From positions 62,001 to 126,000 of the forward strand of contig NZ_PJIP01000010.1 of the NCBI RefSeq assembly GCF_002929375.1: a DNA stretch of 64,000 nt, written 5' to 3'. The translations under genes and the position numbers were made by a program. The notes beneath the pieces are model-generated. The model did not search any database, was not told the origin of the DNA, and saw only the letters and a list, made by a program, of their open reading frames with translations. This document shows, piece after piece, positions 44,516-54,798 of the stretch (the stretch's first letter is position 1; every line of letters begins with the position of its first letter). Source of the stretch: Arthrobacter sp. DWC3. Lineage in GTDB: Bacteria > Actinomycetota > Actinomycetes > Actinomycetales > Micrococcaceae.

Positions 44516-45511
44516 ATGAGAACTGTCATCACGGGCGGCGCCGGCTTCATCGGCAGCCATCTCACCGAATACCTGCTGGAGGCCGGCGACACCGTCACGG
44601 TGCTCGACGACCTGTCCACGGGCTCGCTCGAGAACCTGAAGGACGTGCGGGACAATCCTGCCTTCACTTTCCGTGAGGGCAGCATCCTGGACCGCGACGC
44701 CGTCCGCGAGGTCATCAACGGCTCCGACCGCGTCTTCCACCTGGCGGCCGCGGTCGGGGTGCACCTGATCGTCGACCACCCGCTCGAGAGCCTGCGCACC
44801 AACATCCACGGCACGGAGGTGGTCCTCGACGCCTGCCGGGATGCGGGGGTGGATCTGCTCCTGGCCTCCACCAGCGAGATCTACGGCAAGAATACCGCCG
44901 ACCGCCTGTCGGAGGACTCCGACCGCATCCTGGGCTCGCCGCTGAAGTCCCGCTGGACGTACGCGGCGGCGAAGGGGATCGACGAGGCCTTCGCGCACGC
45001 CTACTGGCGCGAGTACGGGCTGCAGGTGTCCATCGTGCGGCTGTTCAACACCGTGGGACCCCGGCAGACCGGCCGCTACGGCATGGTGGTGCCGAACCTC
45101 GTGGGACAGGCCCTGCGAGGCGAGCCGCTCACGGTGTTCGGCGACGGCCGGCAGACGCGGTGCTTCTCCTACGTGGGGGACGTGATCCCCGCCATGGTGC
45201 GCATCGCCGAGGAGCCGGCCACCCGTGGGCTCGCCGTGAACCTCGGCGGCCTCCAGGAGATCTCCATCCTCGACCTGGCCGAACGGGCCATCAAGCTGCT
45301 CGGCAGCAGCAGCGTCATCAGCCTCGTGCCCTACGAGGAGGCCTACGGCGCCGGCTACGAGGACATGCGGCGCCGTGTCCCCGACAACTCGCTCGCGGGG
45401 CGGCTCGTCAGGTTCAAGCCGACCACGACCGTGGACACGATCATCCTCAAGGTGGCCAAGGCGATGCTCTCGACCTCCTCGGGTGAGGTGCCCGCCGGAG
45501 CCATTAGGTGA
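44516..45511 (+). CDS. NAD-dependent NDP-sugar epimerase/decarboxylase-like (extended SDR)
   Basis: A 331-residue extended SDR. VITGGAGFIGSHL gives the cofactor loop, LASTSEIYGKN the catalytic Ser/Thr, and WTYAAAKG the Tyr-x3-Lys pair. RLFNTVGPRQTGRYGMVV and VFGDGRQTRCFSYVGDV match the UDP-glucuronate decarboxylase / GDP-mannose dehydratase branch. It probably acts on the product of the preceding dehydrogenase, by 4-epimerisation or decarboxylation; the exact sugar is not visible. Its stop overlaps the next GTG by four bases. Confidence 0.9.
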   Translation: MRTVITGGAGFIGSHLTEYLLEAGDTVTVLDDLSTGSLENLKDVRDNPAFTFREGSILDRDAVREVINGSDRVFHLAAAVGVHLIVDHPLESLRTNIHGTEVVLDACRDAGVDLLLASTSEIYGKNTADRLSEDSDRILGSPLKSRWTYAAAKGIDEAFAHAYWREYGLQVSIVRLFNTVGPRQTGRYGMVVPNLVGQALRGEPLTVFGDGRQTRCFSYVGDVIPAMVRIAEEPATRGLAVNLGGLQEISILDLAERAIKLLGSSSVISLVPYEEAYGAGYEDMRRRVPDNSLAGRLVRFKPTTTVDTIILKVAKAMLSTSSGEVPAGAIR

Positions 45512-47085
45512 AGCGAACCCGCCGCGGAGGGATTTTTCCGCGGCGGGTCGCACCTGGGCCGGGTGACCGCGTCCCCAGGTGCTCCGCGGACGGTCCCGGC
45601 ATGGCGGTGACGGTGCTTCTCGTCGTACTCCTGCTCGGCGCGTCGGTCGTCGGACCCGCCCGGGCGTTCTCCGTGGTGACCGCGGAGTCCCCCGCCGACG
45701 ATCCCCCCGCGACCGTGGTGAGCCTGACCTTCGACGACGGCAACGACGACCAGTTCGGTGCCGCGCGGACCCTGGAGCGCTACGGGTTCCGGGGCACGTT
45801 CTTCGTGTCGTCGGGGCTCATCGCCGAGGAGCCCGGACCGCGGGACGCCGCACCCACCAAGATGACCCTCGCCCAGTTGCGGGGACTCCAGGCCGACGGT
45901 CACGAGATCGGCGGCCATACCGTGACCCACGCCGACCTGGCGGAGATCGACGCCGAGGAGGCGCAACGCCAAGTGTGCAACGACAGGACCAAGCTGGTGG
46001 ATCTCGGACTCGACGCTTCCAACTTCGCCTACCCCTACGGTGAGGCGAGCCTCGACCTCGAGCGGATCGTCGAAGGCTGCGGGTACAACAGCGCCCGGGG
46101 TCTCGGTGACATCCGCAGCCCGAACGTACCCCGGGTGACGAACACGTGTGAGAAATGCCCTGTCGCGGAGACCACCCCGCCCACCGACCCGTACAGGACG
46201 AAGGCACCGAACCAGGTGGAGAACACCTGGACCCTGGCCGAGCTCCAGAACGCCGTCACCGGCGCCGAGACCACCGGAGGGTGGCTGCAGTTGACCTTCC
46301 ACCACATCGACGACTCCGGCAGCTCCCTGTCCGTCCCGCCGTCCGTGTTCGAGGCCTTCGTGGCGTGGCTCGCCGAGCGCGCCACCCTCGGGACCGTCGT
46401 CAGGACCGTGGCGCAGGTGATCGGAGGGCCGGAGAGGCCCACCGTGGATTATCCCCCCAAGCCTCGCTCCGGGAACCTGGTCCGCAACCCCGGCCTCGAG
46501 ACCCTGAGCCACACCAGCTCGCTGCCGGCCTGCTGGCAGGGAGTCGGCTGGGGCGAGAACCAGCCCTCCTTCACCGTGGTGGACGATGCCCGCACGGGCG
46601 AGGCGGCCGGCCGCCTCGATCTCACGGACTACACGGAGGGCGACGCCAAGCTCCTCCCGACCCTCGACCTCGGCACGTGCTCCCCTCCGGTGGAACCGGG
46701 CAGGGCCTACGACCTCGGCGCCTGGTACCGGTCGACGGGCAAGACGCAGTTCGAGATCTACACGCGCGACGCGGACGGTGCCTGGACGCACTGGGCCTCG
46801 AGCCCTCCCTACCTCCCCGCCGACGACTGGGTCCATGCGACCTTCACGACGCCCCGCATCCCCGAGGGCGTCGACGGCTTGAGCTTCGGCCTCAACCTCC
46901 AGGAGTCCGGCACGCTCATCACGGACGACTACAGCCAGGAAGTGGACATCACGTGGGACGAGTTCGTCACGCGCACCGTCGCCGCCACCTGGGCGCAGGT
47001 CCGCCGTACGCTGGCCGCACCCGCGGACAACCTCGTGTCCCTGCACCACTTCGGGACCCTCCAGAACCTGGCGTCCCCGTGGTGA
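45508..47085 (+). CDS. Secreted polysaccharide deacetylase with C-terminal carbohydrate-binding-like region
   Basis: A 525-residue exported protein. A basic leader and hydrophobic segment (about 33-53, ending ARA-FS) look like a signal peptide. The NodB domain has TFDDGNDDQF (metal Asp pair, about 75-80) and HEIGGHTVTHADL (metal His pair, about 132-141). After about residue 310 comes a beta-rich region (NLVRNPGLETLSH..., WYRSTGKTQFEIYTRD) resembling carbohydrate-binding modules. It probably removes N-acetyl groups from the polymer outside the membrane, like IcaB/PgaB. GGAG precedes the GTG at 45508; an ATG at 45601 is an alternative start. Confidence 0.88.
   Translation: MKRTRRGGIFPRRVAPGPGDRVPRCSADGPGMAVTVLLVVLLLGASVVGPARAFSVVTAESPADDPPATVVSLTFDDGNDDQFGAARTLERYGFRGTFFVSSGLIAEEPGPRDAAPTKMTLAQLRGLQADGHEIGGHTVTHADLAEIDAEEAQRQVCNDRTKLVDLGLDASNFAYPYGEASLDLERIVEGCGYNSARGLGDIRSPNVPRVTNTCEKCPVAETTPPTDPYRTKAPNQVENTWTLAELQNAVTGAETTGGWLQLTFHHIDDSGSSLSVPPSVFEAFVAWLAERATLGTVVRTVAQVIGGPERPTVDYPPKPRSGNLVRNPGLETLSHTSSLPACWQGVGWGENQPSFTVVDDARTGEAAGRLDLTDYTEGDAKLLPTLDLGTCSPPVEPGRAYDLGAWYRSTGKTQFEIYTRDADGAWTHWASSPPYLPADDWVHATFTTPRIPEGVDGLSFGLNLQESGTLITDDYSQEVDITWDEFVTRTVAATWAQVRRTLAAPADNLVSLHHFGTLQNLASPW
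45517..45548 (+). promoter_or_regulatory. GC-rich hairpin with T-rich loop at the start of the deacetylase gene
   Basis: ACCCGCCGCGGA and TCCGCGGCGGGT form a perfect 12-bp stem around GGGATTTT, starting nine bases into the deacetylase coding frame. It looks like a terminator or attenuator stem placed in the coding start, or marks that the true start is the downstream ATG at 45601. Confidence 0.55.
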
Positions 47086-47180
47086 CCGGGCGAACGGGCA
47101 CGGGCACCCGCCCGCTGCAGGACGCGGACCGTCGGTCGGCCCGCCGGCCCTCCCGGCCGACAACAGGAAAGGACCCGGCG

Positions 47181-47942
47181 GTGGCAGTTCGCACCCGACT
47201 CCTGCGGCGCGCCGTCGTCCCGGCGGTGGTGGCTGTCACGCTGCTGGTCGTCGGCACGATGGCGGTCGTCGTCTCGCAGGGACAGGACAAGTACCCCTGG
47301 CACACGGACATCGTCTCCACCACCTTCTGGGTCGGGGAGATCCACGACCCGGACGCGGAGGACGGCAGCCAGGAGTACTCCACGTACGACTCGCAGTGGA
47401 TGGAGAGCTACGGCGGCTGCGACGGCATCCAGACGTCCGACGGCTGCAGCACCGAACCCCGCGTGGCGGGCAACGGCTACTTCCCCAGCAGCATGACGCC
47501 CCTCGAGAACCCGTTCTACCTCGACCTGCCGTTCGACGACCTCAACAACCCCGAGGCCTTCGCCGAGCGCGGCACGGTCATCCCGTGGGCCGCCGAGGAG
47601 GCCGAGGACAACCCCGCGCTCCTGACCAGCAATCAGCACAGCTTCATGAAGAACCGCTGGGTGAAACTGCGCAAGGGCGACGCGGTCTGCTACGGGCAGA
47701 TCCAGGACGCGGGACCGGCGCTGTACGACGACAGCGCGTACGTCTTCGGGGAGGACGACCGTCGGCCCGCGAGCACCGAGTACAACGGAGCCGGCTTGGA
47801 CGTGTCCCCCGCGCTCAACGGCTGCCTGGGATACAGCGACCTCGACGGTCAGGACGACCGCGTCGACTGGCAGTTCGTCGACGAGGAGGACGTCCCCGAC
47901 GGGCCGTGGCGGCGGATCATCACCACCAGCCAGGTCCAGTGA
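47181..47942 (+). CDS. Secreted/membrane-anchored protein, suspected double-psi beta-barrel
   Basis: A 253-residue protein starting at GTG after AGGAAAGGA. A basic N-terminus and hydrophobic helix (about 10-32) act as signal anchor. The outer domain opens YPWHTDIVSTTFWVGE and has four cysteines (GGCDG, DGCST, AVCYGQ, NGCLGY). VCYGQIQDAGPALYDD and NGAGLDVSPALNGCLG recall the DLS-like catalytic stretch of RlpA/barwin/expansin barrels, a structural guess only. In the polysaccharide operon it could bind or cut cell wall or the polymer. I know similar proteins in actinobacterial polysaccharide loci, without a function. Confidence 0.7.
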   Translation: MAVRTRLLRRAVVPAVVAVTLLVVGTMAVVVSQGQDKYPWHTDIVSTTFWVGEIHDPDAEDGSQEYSTYDSQWMESYGGCDGIQTSDGCSTEPRVAGNGYFPSSMTPLENPFYLDLPFDDLNNPEAFAERGTVIPWAAEEAEDNPALLTSNQHSFMKNRWVKLRKGDAVCYGQIQDAGPALYDDSAYVFGEDDRRPASTEYNGAGLDVSPALNGCLGYSDLDGQDDRVDWQFVDEEDVPDGPWRRIITTSQVQ

Positions 47943-47992
47943 GTGGGCCGCGCGATGCACACCTTCGGCCCACGGATCAATGACGGAGAATC

Positions 47993-49324
47993 ATGGACCT
48001 GACCTACCTGCTCCTGGTGCTGCTGGTGATCGGCCTCAGCACGACGTTCTGGACCCTCATCGGTGCCGGCCGCAGCCTCGGCGAGGTGTACCGGCGCGTG
48101 CGGTCCCCGCGCAGCGACGGGCCGCCGCCGGGGACGCCGGGGGTCGGCGACGTGGCGGTGCTCATCGCCGCGCACAACGAGGCGGCGTCGATCGCGGACT
48201 CTCTGCGTGCCGCATCGGCGCTGGTGGCACCGGAGAACATCCACGTGGTGTCCGACAAGTCCACCGACGCCACGGTCAGGATCGCGCAGGAGCTGGGCGT
48301 CAACGTCCTGGACCTGAAGGTCAACCGCGGGAAGGCCGGCGCGCTCGCGGAGGGCATCCGCTACTTCGAGCTCTGCGACCGCTTCGAGGTGGTCCTCATC
48401 CTCGACGCGGACACGCGCCCCACCACGGACTACCTGACCACGGGCCTGCCGCTGTTCGCCGATCCGGGGGTGGTCGCCGTCGCCGGGCGCGCCAAGTCGA
48501 TCGTCGGGAGCGGCCGCCGTCCGCTGCTCGGCCGTTTCCTCGTGGCATACCGGGACCGGCTCTACCTCGTGGTGCAGCTGCTGCTGAAGTACGGGCAGGC
48601 GGCCAAGGGGGCGAACGTCGTGAACATCGTGCCGGGCTTCGCGAGCATGTACCGCACGTCGGTGCTCCGGCACATCGACGTCCAGGGCCGGGGCCTCGTC
48701 ATCGAGGACTTCAACATGACCTTCGACGTGCACGCCCGGAAGCTGGGGCGTATCGCCTTCCACCCCGCGGCCGCCGTCGCGTACACGGAGGACCCCGACA
48801 ACCTCGGGGACTACATGCGCCAGATCCGGCGCTGGAACCTCGGGTTCTGGCAGACCGTCCGGCGCCACCGGTTCCGCTTCACGAAGTTCTGGGTGAACCT
48901 CTGGATCCACATCGTCGAGCTCGTCATCAGCGGGATCCTGCTGCTGACCGTCCTGCCGCTGCTGGCCCTCTCGCTGATCTTCGACGCGCTGCCGGCCGAC
49001 ATGCAGCAGCTACCGATGCCGCTGGACTGGATCGTGAACGCCCTGCCCCTCGAGGCGGTGCTCGTCGGGGTGCTCCTGCCCGACTTCCTGCTGTCGGTCC
49101 TCGCGGCGACGGTGCTGAAGCGGCCCGTCTACCTGGTCTTCGGGCTGCTCTTCCCCCTGGTGCGCATGCTGGACGCCGCGATCTGCCTGAGCCAGATCCC
49201 CAAGGCCTTCGTGCCCGCCGGATCGAGCGGGATCTGGACGAGCCCGCGGCGCCGCGCCGCCGTCGGGCATACCCCGATGCGCACTGTCCCGGCACTCGAG
49301 TCACGGCGCATCGACGCCGCCTGA
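47993..49324 (+). CDS. Processive family 2 glycosyltransferase (polysaccharide synthase)
   Basis: A 443-residue membrane synthase of the PgaC/IcaA/hyaluronan/cellulose synthase type. One N-terminal helix (4-25) precedes the GT-A domain with LIAAHNEAASI, DAD at 138-140, IEDFNMTF at about 237-244 (catalytic Asp/Glu) and QIRRW at 277-281, the processivity motif. Three or four helices (about 300-400) form the export channel. It should polymerise and export a UDP-sugar-derived chain. Last gene of the operon, 50 bp after the previous stop; no c-di-GMP (PilZ) domain is visible. Confidence 0.9.
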   Translation: MDLTYLLLVLLVIGLSTTFWTLIGAGRSLGEVYRRVRSPRSDGPPPGTPGVGDVAVLIAAHNEAASIADSLRAASALVAPENIHVVSDKSTDATVRIAQELGVNVLDLKVNRGKAGALAEGIRYFELCDRFEVVLILDADTRPTTDYLTTGLPLFADPGVVAVAGRAKSIVGSGRRPLLGRFLVAYRDRLYLVVQLLLKYGQAAKGANVVNIVPGFASMYRTSVLRHIDVQGRGLVIEDFNMTFDVHARKLGRIAFHPAAAVAYTEDPDNLGDYMRQIRRWNLGFWQTVRRHRFRFTKFWVNLWIHIVELVISGILLLTVLPLLALSLIFDALPADMQQLPMPLDWIVNALPLEAVLVGVLLPDFLLSVLAATVLKRPVYLVFGLLFPLVRMLDAAICLSQIPKAFVPAGSSGIWTSPRRRAAVGHTPMRTVPALESRRIDAA

Positions 49325-49390
49325 CACCGCCCGAGGCCGCATCCGGGCATAGGGCGGGCGCCGAGGACGGCCCCTGACAGGTGAGTCCCG

Positions 49391-50989
<1,599 letters not shown>

Positions 50990-51156
50990 GGGTGGGCCTT
51001 TCGATGGTGCCGGAGACGGCGTTTGTTGTAGGAATCCCACAAGGGAGTCCCGGATGACCGGCGCTAGTCTCGGTACAGAAGCAGGTGCGGCTGGAGGGAA
51101 CCGACATATCACCGGAGCGGCCGGTGCGACTCCGGCCCGCTGAAGGAGGATGTGCC

Positions 51157-51792
51157 ATGCAGCCAGCCGCGAAAGCCGATGCAGGACCGGCCCGCAGCAG
51201 CCGGCCGTCGTCCCGCCAGCGGTGGGATACCACCGATCTCTCGCTGGTAGCGGTCTTCGCCGCCCTCATCGCCGCCCTTGCAATCCTACCCGGTATACCG
51301 GTGGGCCCGCTCGGGGTCCCCATCACACTCCAGACCCTCGGCGTGATGCTCGCCGGCGTGGTGCTCGGGCCGGGCCGCGGTACCGCCGCCGTCCTGCTCT
51401 ACCTCGTCGCAGGGCTGATCGGCCTGCCGGTGTTCAGCGGCTTCAGCGGAGGCTTCGGCGTCCTCGCCGGGCCGTCCGCCGGGTACCTCCTCGCGTTCCC
51501 GCTGGCGGCACTCGTCGCCGGGTCCCTGGCTGTCGTCGTCATGCGCAGGGCACAGCGCTTCCGGACGGCCCTGCTGTTCCTCGCCTGCCTCGCCGCGAGC
51601 CTGACCACCGTCCATCCGCTGGGCATCGCCGGACTCGTCGTGAACGCCGGACTGCCCCTGCGGGACGCGATCCTGGTCGACGCCGCCTACCTCCCAGGGG
51701 ACGTCCTCAAGAACCTCCTCGCCGCGGTGCTCGCCGTGTCCGTCCACCGGGCGTTCCCGCGCCTGCTCGCCCGGCGGCGCGCGGACGCGTGA
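51157..51792 (+). CDS. bioY: Biotin transporter substrate-binding subunit BioY
   Basis: The S component of an ECF transporter. The 211-residue protein has six hydrophobic segments with LVAVFAALIAALAILPGIPVG, PITLQTLGVMLAGVVLGPGRG and YLLAFPLAALVAG, the pattern of BioY. GAAGGAGGA sits seven bases before the ATG. Its stop overlaps bioM (GTGA). The 160 bp upstream show no clear BioQ or BirA box. Confidence 0.95.
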   Translation: MQPAAKADAGPARSSRPSSRQRWDTTDLSLVAVFAALIAALAILPGIPVGPLGVPITLQTLGVMLAGVVLGPGRGTAAVLLYLVAGLIGLPVFSGFSGGFGVLAGPSAGYLLAFPLAALVAGSLAVVVMRRAQRFRTALLFLACLAASLTTVHPLGIAGLVVNAGLPLRDAILVDAAYLPGDVLKNLLAAVLAVSVHRAFPRLLARRRADA

Positions 51793-52496
51793 TCGAGTTC
51801 CGGGGCGCGGGCGTCCGCACGGACGACGGACGCACGCTCCTCCATCCGCTCACCCTGACCCTGGCCGAACACCGGGTCTCGGTGATCGGCGCCAACGGAT
51901 CCGGCAAGTCGACACTCCTCCGCCTCGTCAACGGCCTCCTCGTCCCCTCCGAGGGCTCCGTAGCCGTCCACGGCCGGGACACCCGGTCCGAGGGGCACGC
52001 CGTCCGGCGCAGCGTCGGCTTCGTATTCACGGATCCGCTCTCGCAGCTCGTCATGCCCACGGGTCGCGAGGACGTGGAGCTGTCCCTGCGGTCCCGGAAG
52101 CTCCCGGCGGCGGAACGCCGGCGGCAGGGCGAAGCCGTGCTGCGCCGCTTCGGTGTGGACCACCTCGCCGACCGCAGCATCTACGACCTCTCCGGCGGTG
52201 AACGGCAGATCCTCGCGCTCGCCGTGGTGCTCGCCGTGGAGCCGCGCATCCTCGTGGCCGACGAGCCGACCACGCTGCTGGACCTCCGCAACGACGCCCG
52301 CGTGCGGGCGCTCATCGCGGGCCTCGACCAGCAGGTGGTGTTCACCACGCACAACCTGGACTTCGCCCTCGAGAGCGACCGGACCCTCGTGGTCGACGAC
52401 GGCCGGGTCGTCTTCGACGGACCGCCGACCGAGGCCGTGGTCCGCTACCGCGGGATCGCCGCTGCGGCGTCCGCATCCGGAGCGGACGGGACGTGA
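51789..52496 (+). CDS. bioM: Biotin ECF transporter ATPase BioM
   Basis: A 235-residue ABC ATPase (EcfA type) that energises BioY. Walker A is GANGSGKSTL at about residue 35, the signature is LSGGERQILALA, and Walker B is ILVADEPTTLLD, followed by FTTHNLD. It begins with GTG overlapping the bioY stop and its own stop overlaps bioN, so the three proteins are made in step. Confidence 0.94.
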   Translation: MIEFRGAGVRTDDGRTLLHPLTLTLAEHRVSVIGANGSGKSTLLRLVNGLLVPSEGSVAVHGRDTRSEGHAVRRSVGFVFTDPLSQLVMPTGREDVELSLRSRKLPAAERRRQGEAVLRRFGVDHLADRSIYDLSGGERQILALAVVLAVEPRILVADEPTTLLDLRNDARVRALIAGLDQQVVFTTHNLDFALESDRTLVVDDGRVVFDGPPTEAVVRYRGIAAAASASGADGT

Positions 52497-53158
52497 GGGG
52501 CTACGGCAGTACGCTCGGCCTGTACCAGTCCGGCTCCGGTGTCCTCTATCGCGTGCCGCTGTGGCTGAAGGCGGTCGTGTCGCTCGCGTGCGCCGTCGTC
52601 GTCATCGCATGGCGCTCACCCGCAACGAGCGCGCTCGCCCTGGTACTGACCCTCGGGGCCCTGACTGTAGGTGCGCACCGCTCCCCCGCGCGCGTCCTCC
52701 AGATGCTCCTGCCGGCGCTCCCCGTGCTGGGCATCCTCGCGGTCTACCAGGGCGTGACCCAGGGCTGGCAGCAGGCGGCCGCCGTGGTGGGCGGTATCGC
52801 GGCATGCCTGCTGGCGGCGCGGGCCGTGACCCTGACCACGCCCCTGCAGGACCTGCTCGACGGCGTGGCACACCTCGCGCGGCCCTTCCGCCGGGTGGGC
52901 GCCGACCCGGAACGGTTCGCCCTCGCCCTGTCCATCATGCTGCGCAGCATCCCGTACCTCGCCGGCCTGTTCGTCGACGTCCGCGACGCGGCCCGAGCTC
53001 GTGGGCTCGAACGCAGCCCCCGCATCGTCGTCACGCCGCTGGTCGTCGGCGCGGTGGCCTACGCGCACCGCACAGGTGAGGCCCTCGCGGCGCGCGGCCT
53101 GGGCGACGACGACGCCACTGACGATCCCCCGGTCCGTCGGGCCCCGGACGGCGACTGA
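52493..53158 (+). CDS. bioN: Biotin ECF transporter transmembrane subunit BioN
   Basis: The T component (EcfT) that links BioM to BioY. The 221-residue protein has about five membrane helices and the coupling motif AARARGLERSPR (Ala-Arg-Gly) near residue 165. The GTG start overlaps the bioM stop by four bases. A hairpin follows 4 bp after the stop. Order bioY-M-N is common in Actinobacteria that import biotin. Confidence 0.93.
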   Translation: MRGYGSTLGLYQSGSGVLYRVPLWLKAVVSLACAVVVIAWRSPATSALALVLTLGALTVGAHRSPARVLQMLLPALPVLGILAVYQGVTQGWQQAAAVVGGIAACLLAARAVTLTTPLQDLLDGVAHLARPFRRVGADPERFALALSIMLRSIPYLAGLFVDVRDAARARGLERSPRIVVTPLVVGAVAYAHRTGEALAARGLGDDDATDDPPVRRAPDGD

Positions 53159-53162
53159 ACGG

Positions 53163-53183
53163 ACGCCGGGCCTGGTCCGGCGT
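53163..53183 (+). terminator. Terminator of the bioYMN operon
   Basis: ACGCCGG-gcctggt-CCGGCGT, a perfect 7-bp stem extended by one wobble and one G-C pair, lies immediately after bioN. It also marks the end of the conserved chromosome backbone in this window. Confidence 0.7.
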
Positions 53184-53540
53184 TCCGATGGCCCAGGTGA
53201 CGGACCTTGCACACGGCTTGGGTCTTCATCCGGGCGGTCTGCCCTTCGCGGCGGCCGTACCCTCATCGCTTCTCACGAGGACGTCGGACTCACACGGCAT
53301 CTCTCACGGCCATGAGGCGCACCTGCGCGTCCTGAACAGGTGTGCCGAGGCGAATCTGATCGAGGCGTCCTACGCACGCGGGTCGCCTCAGGAACCTGGA
53401 TATGGAGTCACCTGGACGTCTCCTGTCGAAGCCAGTTTCCGGGAACGCACGCCGTCGACTCCTCGGGCACGTGCTGTGTGTCGGAGGACGAGGACCGTGT
53501 GTGTGGAAAGCCGGAGGCTTCCATGACTCCCCGAAAGCGG
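53184..53540. other. Gene-free stretch at the edge of the accessory region
   Basis: No reading frame here has protein-like composition. Frames on both strands are short, Arg/Ser-rich and lack ribosome binding sites. It probably consists of decayed sequence next to the resolvase remnant. Confidence 0.5.
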
Positions 53541-53777
53541 TCAGGGGCTCGTGGGTCCGGCGTGGATCGAGTCCGACTCGAACCCGGCCACGATGCCCAG
53601 GATGTTGAACAGGAGCGTGCCGATCGGGTCTGTCGGGTCGTAGATGCTGCCGCTGAGACTCAGTGCTACGCCCCTGCGTGTGAGTTCATCGGCGATGTCG
53701 CGGGCATCGAGCACTGTGCGTGCCAGCCGGTCGAGCTTCGTCACTACCACGGTGTCACCCCTCCGGCAGGCAGCCGA
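53541..53777 (-). pseudogene. Serine recombinase (resolvase/invertase) remnant
   Basis: The minus-strand frame gives SAACRRGDTVVVTKLDRLART then DARDIADELTRRGVALSLSG and YDPTDPIGTLLFNILGIVAGFESD, the middle of the catalytic domain of Tn3-type resolvases (TKLDRLAR contains the conserved arginines). The N-terminal part with the catalytic Ser (YxRVSTxxQ) is absent: an in-frame stop precedes SAAC. After FESD the sequence turns into unrelated residues and stops, so the DNA-binding domain is lost too. It is a fragment, not a functional enzyme, and is the only sign of a mobile element at the boundary. Confidence 0.85.
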
Positions 53778-53963
53778 TCAACGTCCGTTCGGCGGCCTGT
53801 CGCTACTGATGACCCTCGGGGTCCCGACAGGCGCGGTGAACAACCGGCCTACGGACATCTACTCCTCGATGGCGTCACTCGGGTACGTGCGCTGTTGATC
53901 CGTGAGTTCTCCTGTCGTTGAGGATCAGGAGTGCTGCCACAATGGCGCACATGATTCCGGTGG

Positions 53964-54289
53964 TCATGTCGCCCCACTCGGATCGCTCAGGAAACAGTTC
54001 CATGACCGGCTCCAGGGGTGTTGACCTGGGACTTCTTCGAGCCACGCCTGCATGCGCGATGACAGAGCAGCCGCAGATTCCGTCCAGAACTCGATTCGAT
54101 CGGGCAGTATCACCCCTGTCCGAACGTAGCCCTCGCGCTCATGCAGCACAGCCCACGTAATCGAGTCACGGGTTTCATCTTTCGAACCTCGTTCCCGAAG
54201 CTCTGCCTGAACCTCCGCGAAAGGATCCAATCACTCCAACCGCGGGAGAGAGTCTTGAGGTCAGGAACAACAACTACATTCACGGGCAT
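53964..54289 (-). pseudogene. Small gene with probable frameshift
   Basis: Two minus-strand frames read as one protein. The first begins MPVNVVVVPDLKTLSRGWSDW at 54289 (or the GTG at 54283, which has GAGG six bases before it). The second, 88 residues, continues DPFAEVQAELRERGSKDETRD..., and ILPDRIEFWTESAAALSSRMQAWLEEV, ending at 53964. One base added near 54230 would join them. The second part alone, from a TTG with a stop just before it, has no good start. I do not recognise the family; the piece looks like a small soluble alpha/beta protein. Confidence 0.5.
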
Positions 54290-54372
54290 CCTCGTCGACT
54301 TGCTCAGCTGAGAGTCATCGCCAGCCCACAGTCCCCATTCTCGCCGCGAAGTGAGGTCCTCTGAAGGATCCT

Positions 54373-54798
54373 CTATGGGCCCTCGCTTCGATGCGGCCGG
54401 ATGAGGTAGCCCTTGTCCTGCAAGGCTCGTATGGACTGATCCAGGGACTCGCCGCGGAGGAGTAGAAGGTCACTGTCGAAGGTCGATACAACGAAGACCG
54501 GTAAGCCCTGCTGGGCAACTGCCGTTGTGAGACCGGCAACAACCCCCGCCACGGTGAACGGGATTGGCCCCTCGACGTAGAGGCAACGCCACCCAGCGTC
54601 CACATCGTCTGCTGGGAGATTAGCGCTTTCGTCCGCCACTACGGAAAGCTCCCTGTGCGTGCGGGTGATTGACCACACCCCCGACAGCTGGCCGATATTC
54701 CCCAAAGGGGTAGACGGATCAAAACGGTAGACGCTCAAATGGTCCGGAAGAAGAGTAAGACCAACTGCCGGTGCTGCGTCGACTGGGTTCATGCTCAT
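54373..54798 (-). CDS. ACT domain-containing protein
   Basis: A 141-residue protein of the COG3603 type with two ACT-like halves. GLTLLPDHLSVYRFDPSTPL opens, WSITRTHRELSVVADE is the first core, and GWRCLYVEGPIPFTVAGVVAGLTTAVAQQGLPVFVVSTFDSDLLLL the second. ACT modules bind amino acids and regulate enzymes; no enzyme is attached here. Codon bias is weaker than in the backbone genes, fitting recent arrival. It stands alone in the accessory region. Confidence 0.85.
   Translation of the reverse strand: MSMNPVDAAPAVGLTLLPDHLSVYRFDPSTPLGNIGQLSGVWSITRTHRELSVVADESANLPADDVDAGWRCLYVEGPIPFTVAGVVAGLTTAVAQQGLPVFVVSTFDSDLLLLRGESLDQSIRALQDKGYLIRPHRSEGP

Noticed and set aside
51000-51156. BioQ or BirA operator before bioY
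   Set aside because: No convincing dyad matching known biotin operators was found in the divergent region.
53188-53526. Plus-strand 112-codon frame after bioN
   Set aside because: It has Ser/Arg-rich random composition and no start signal. Treated as non-coding edge sequence.
53541-53777. Functional resolvase
   Set aside because: The N-terminal catalytic serine segment and C-terminal helix-turn-helix are missing, and an in-frame stop precedes the conserved part.
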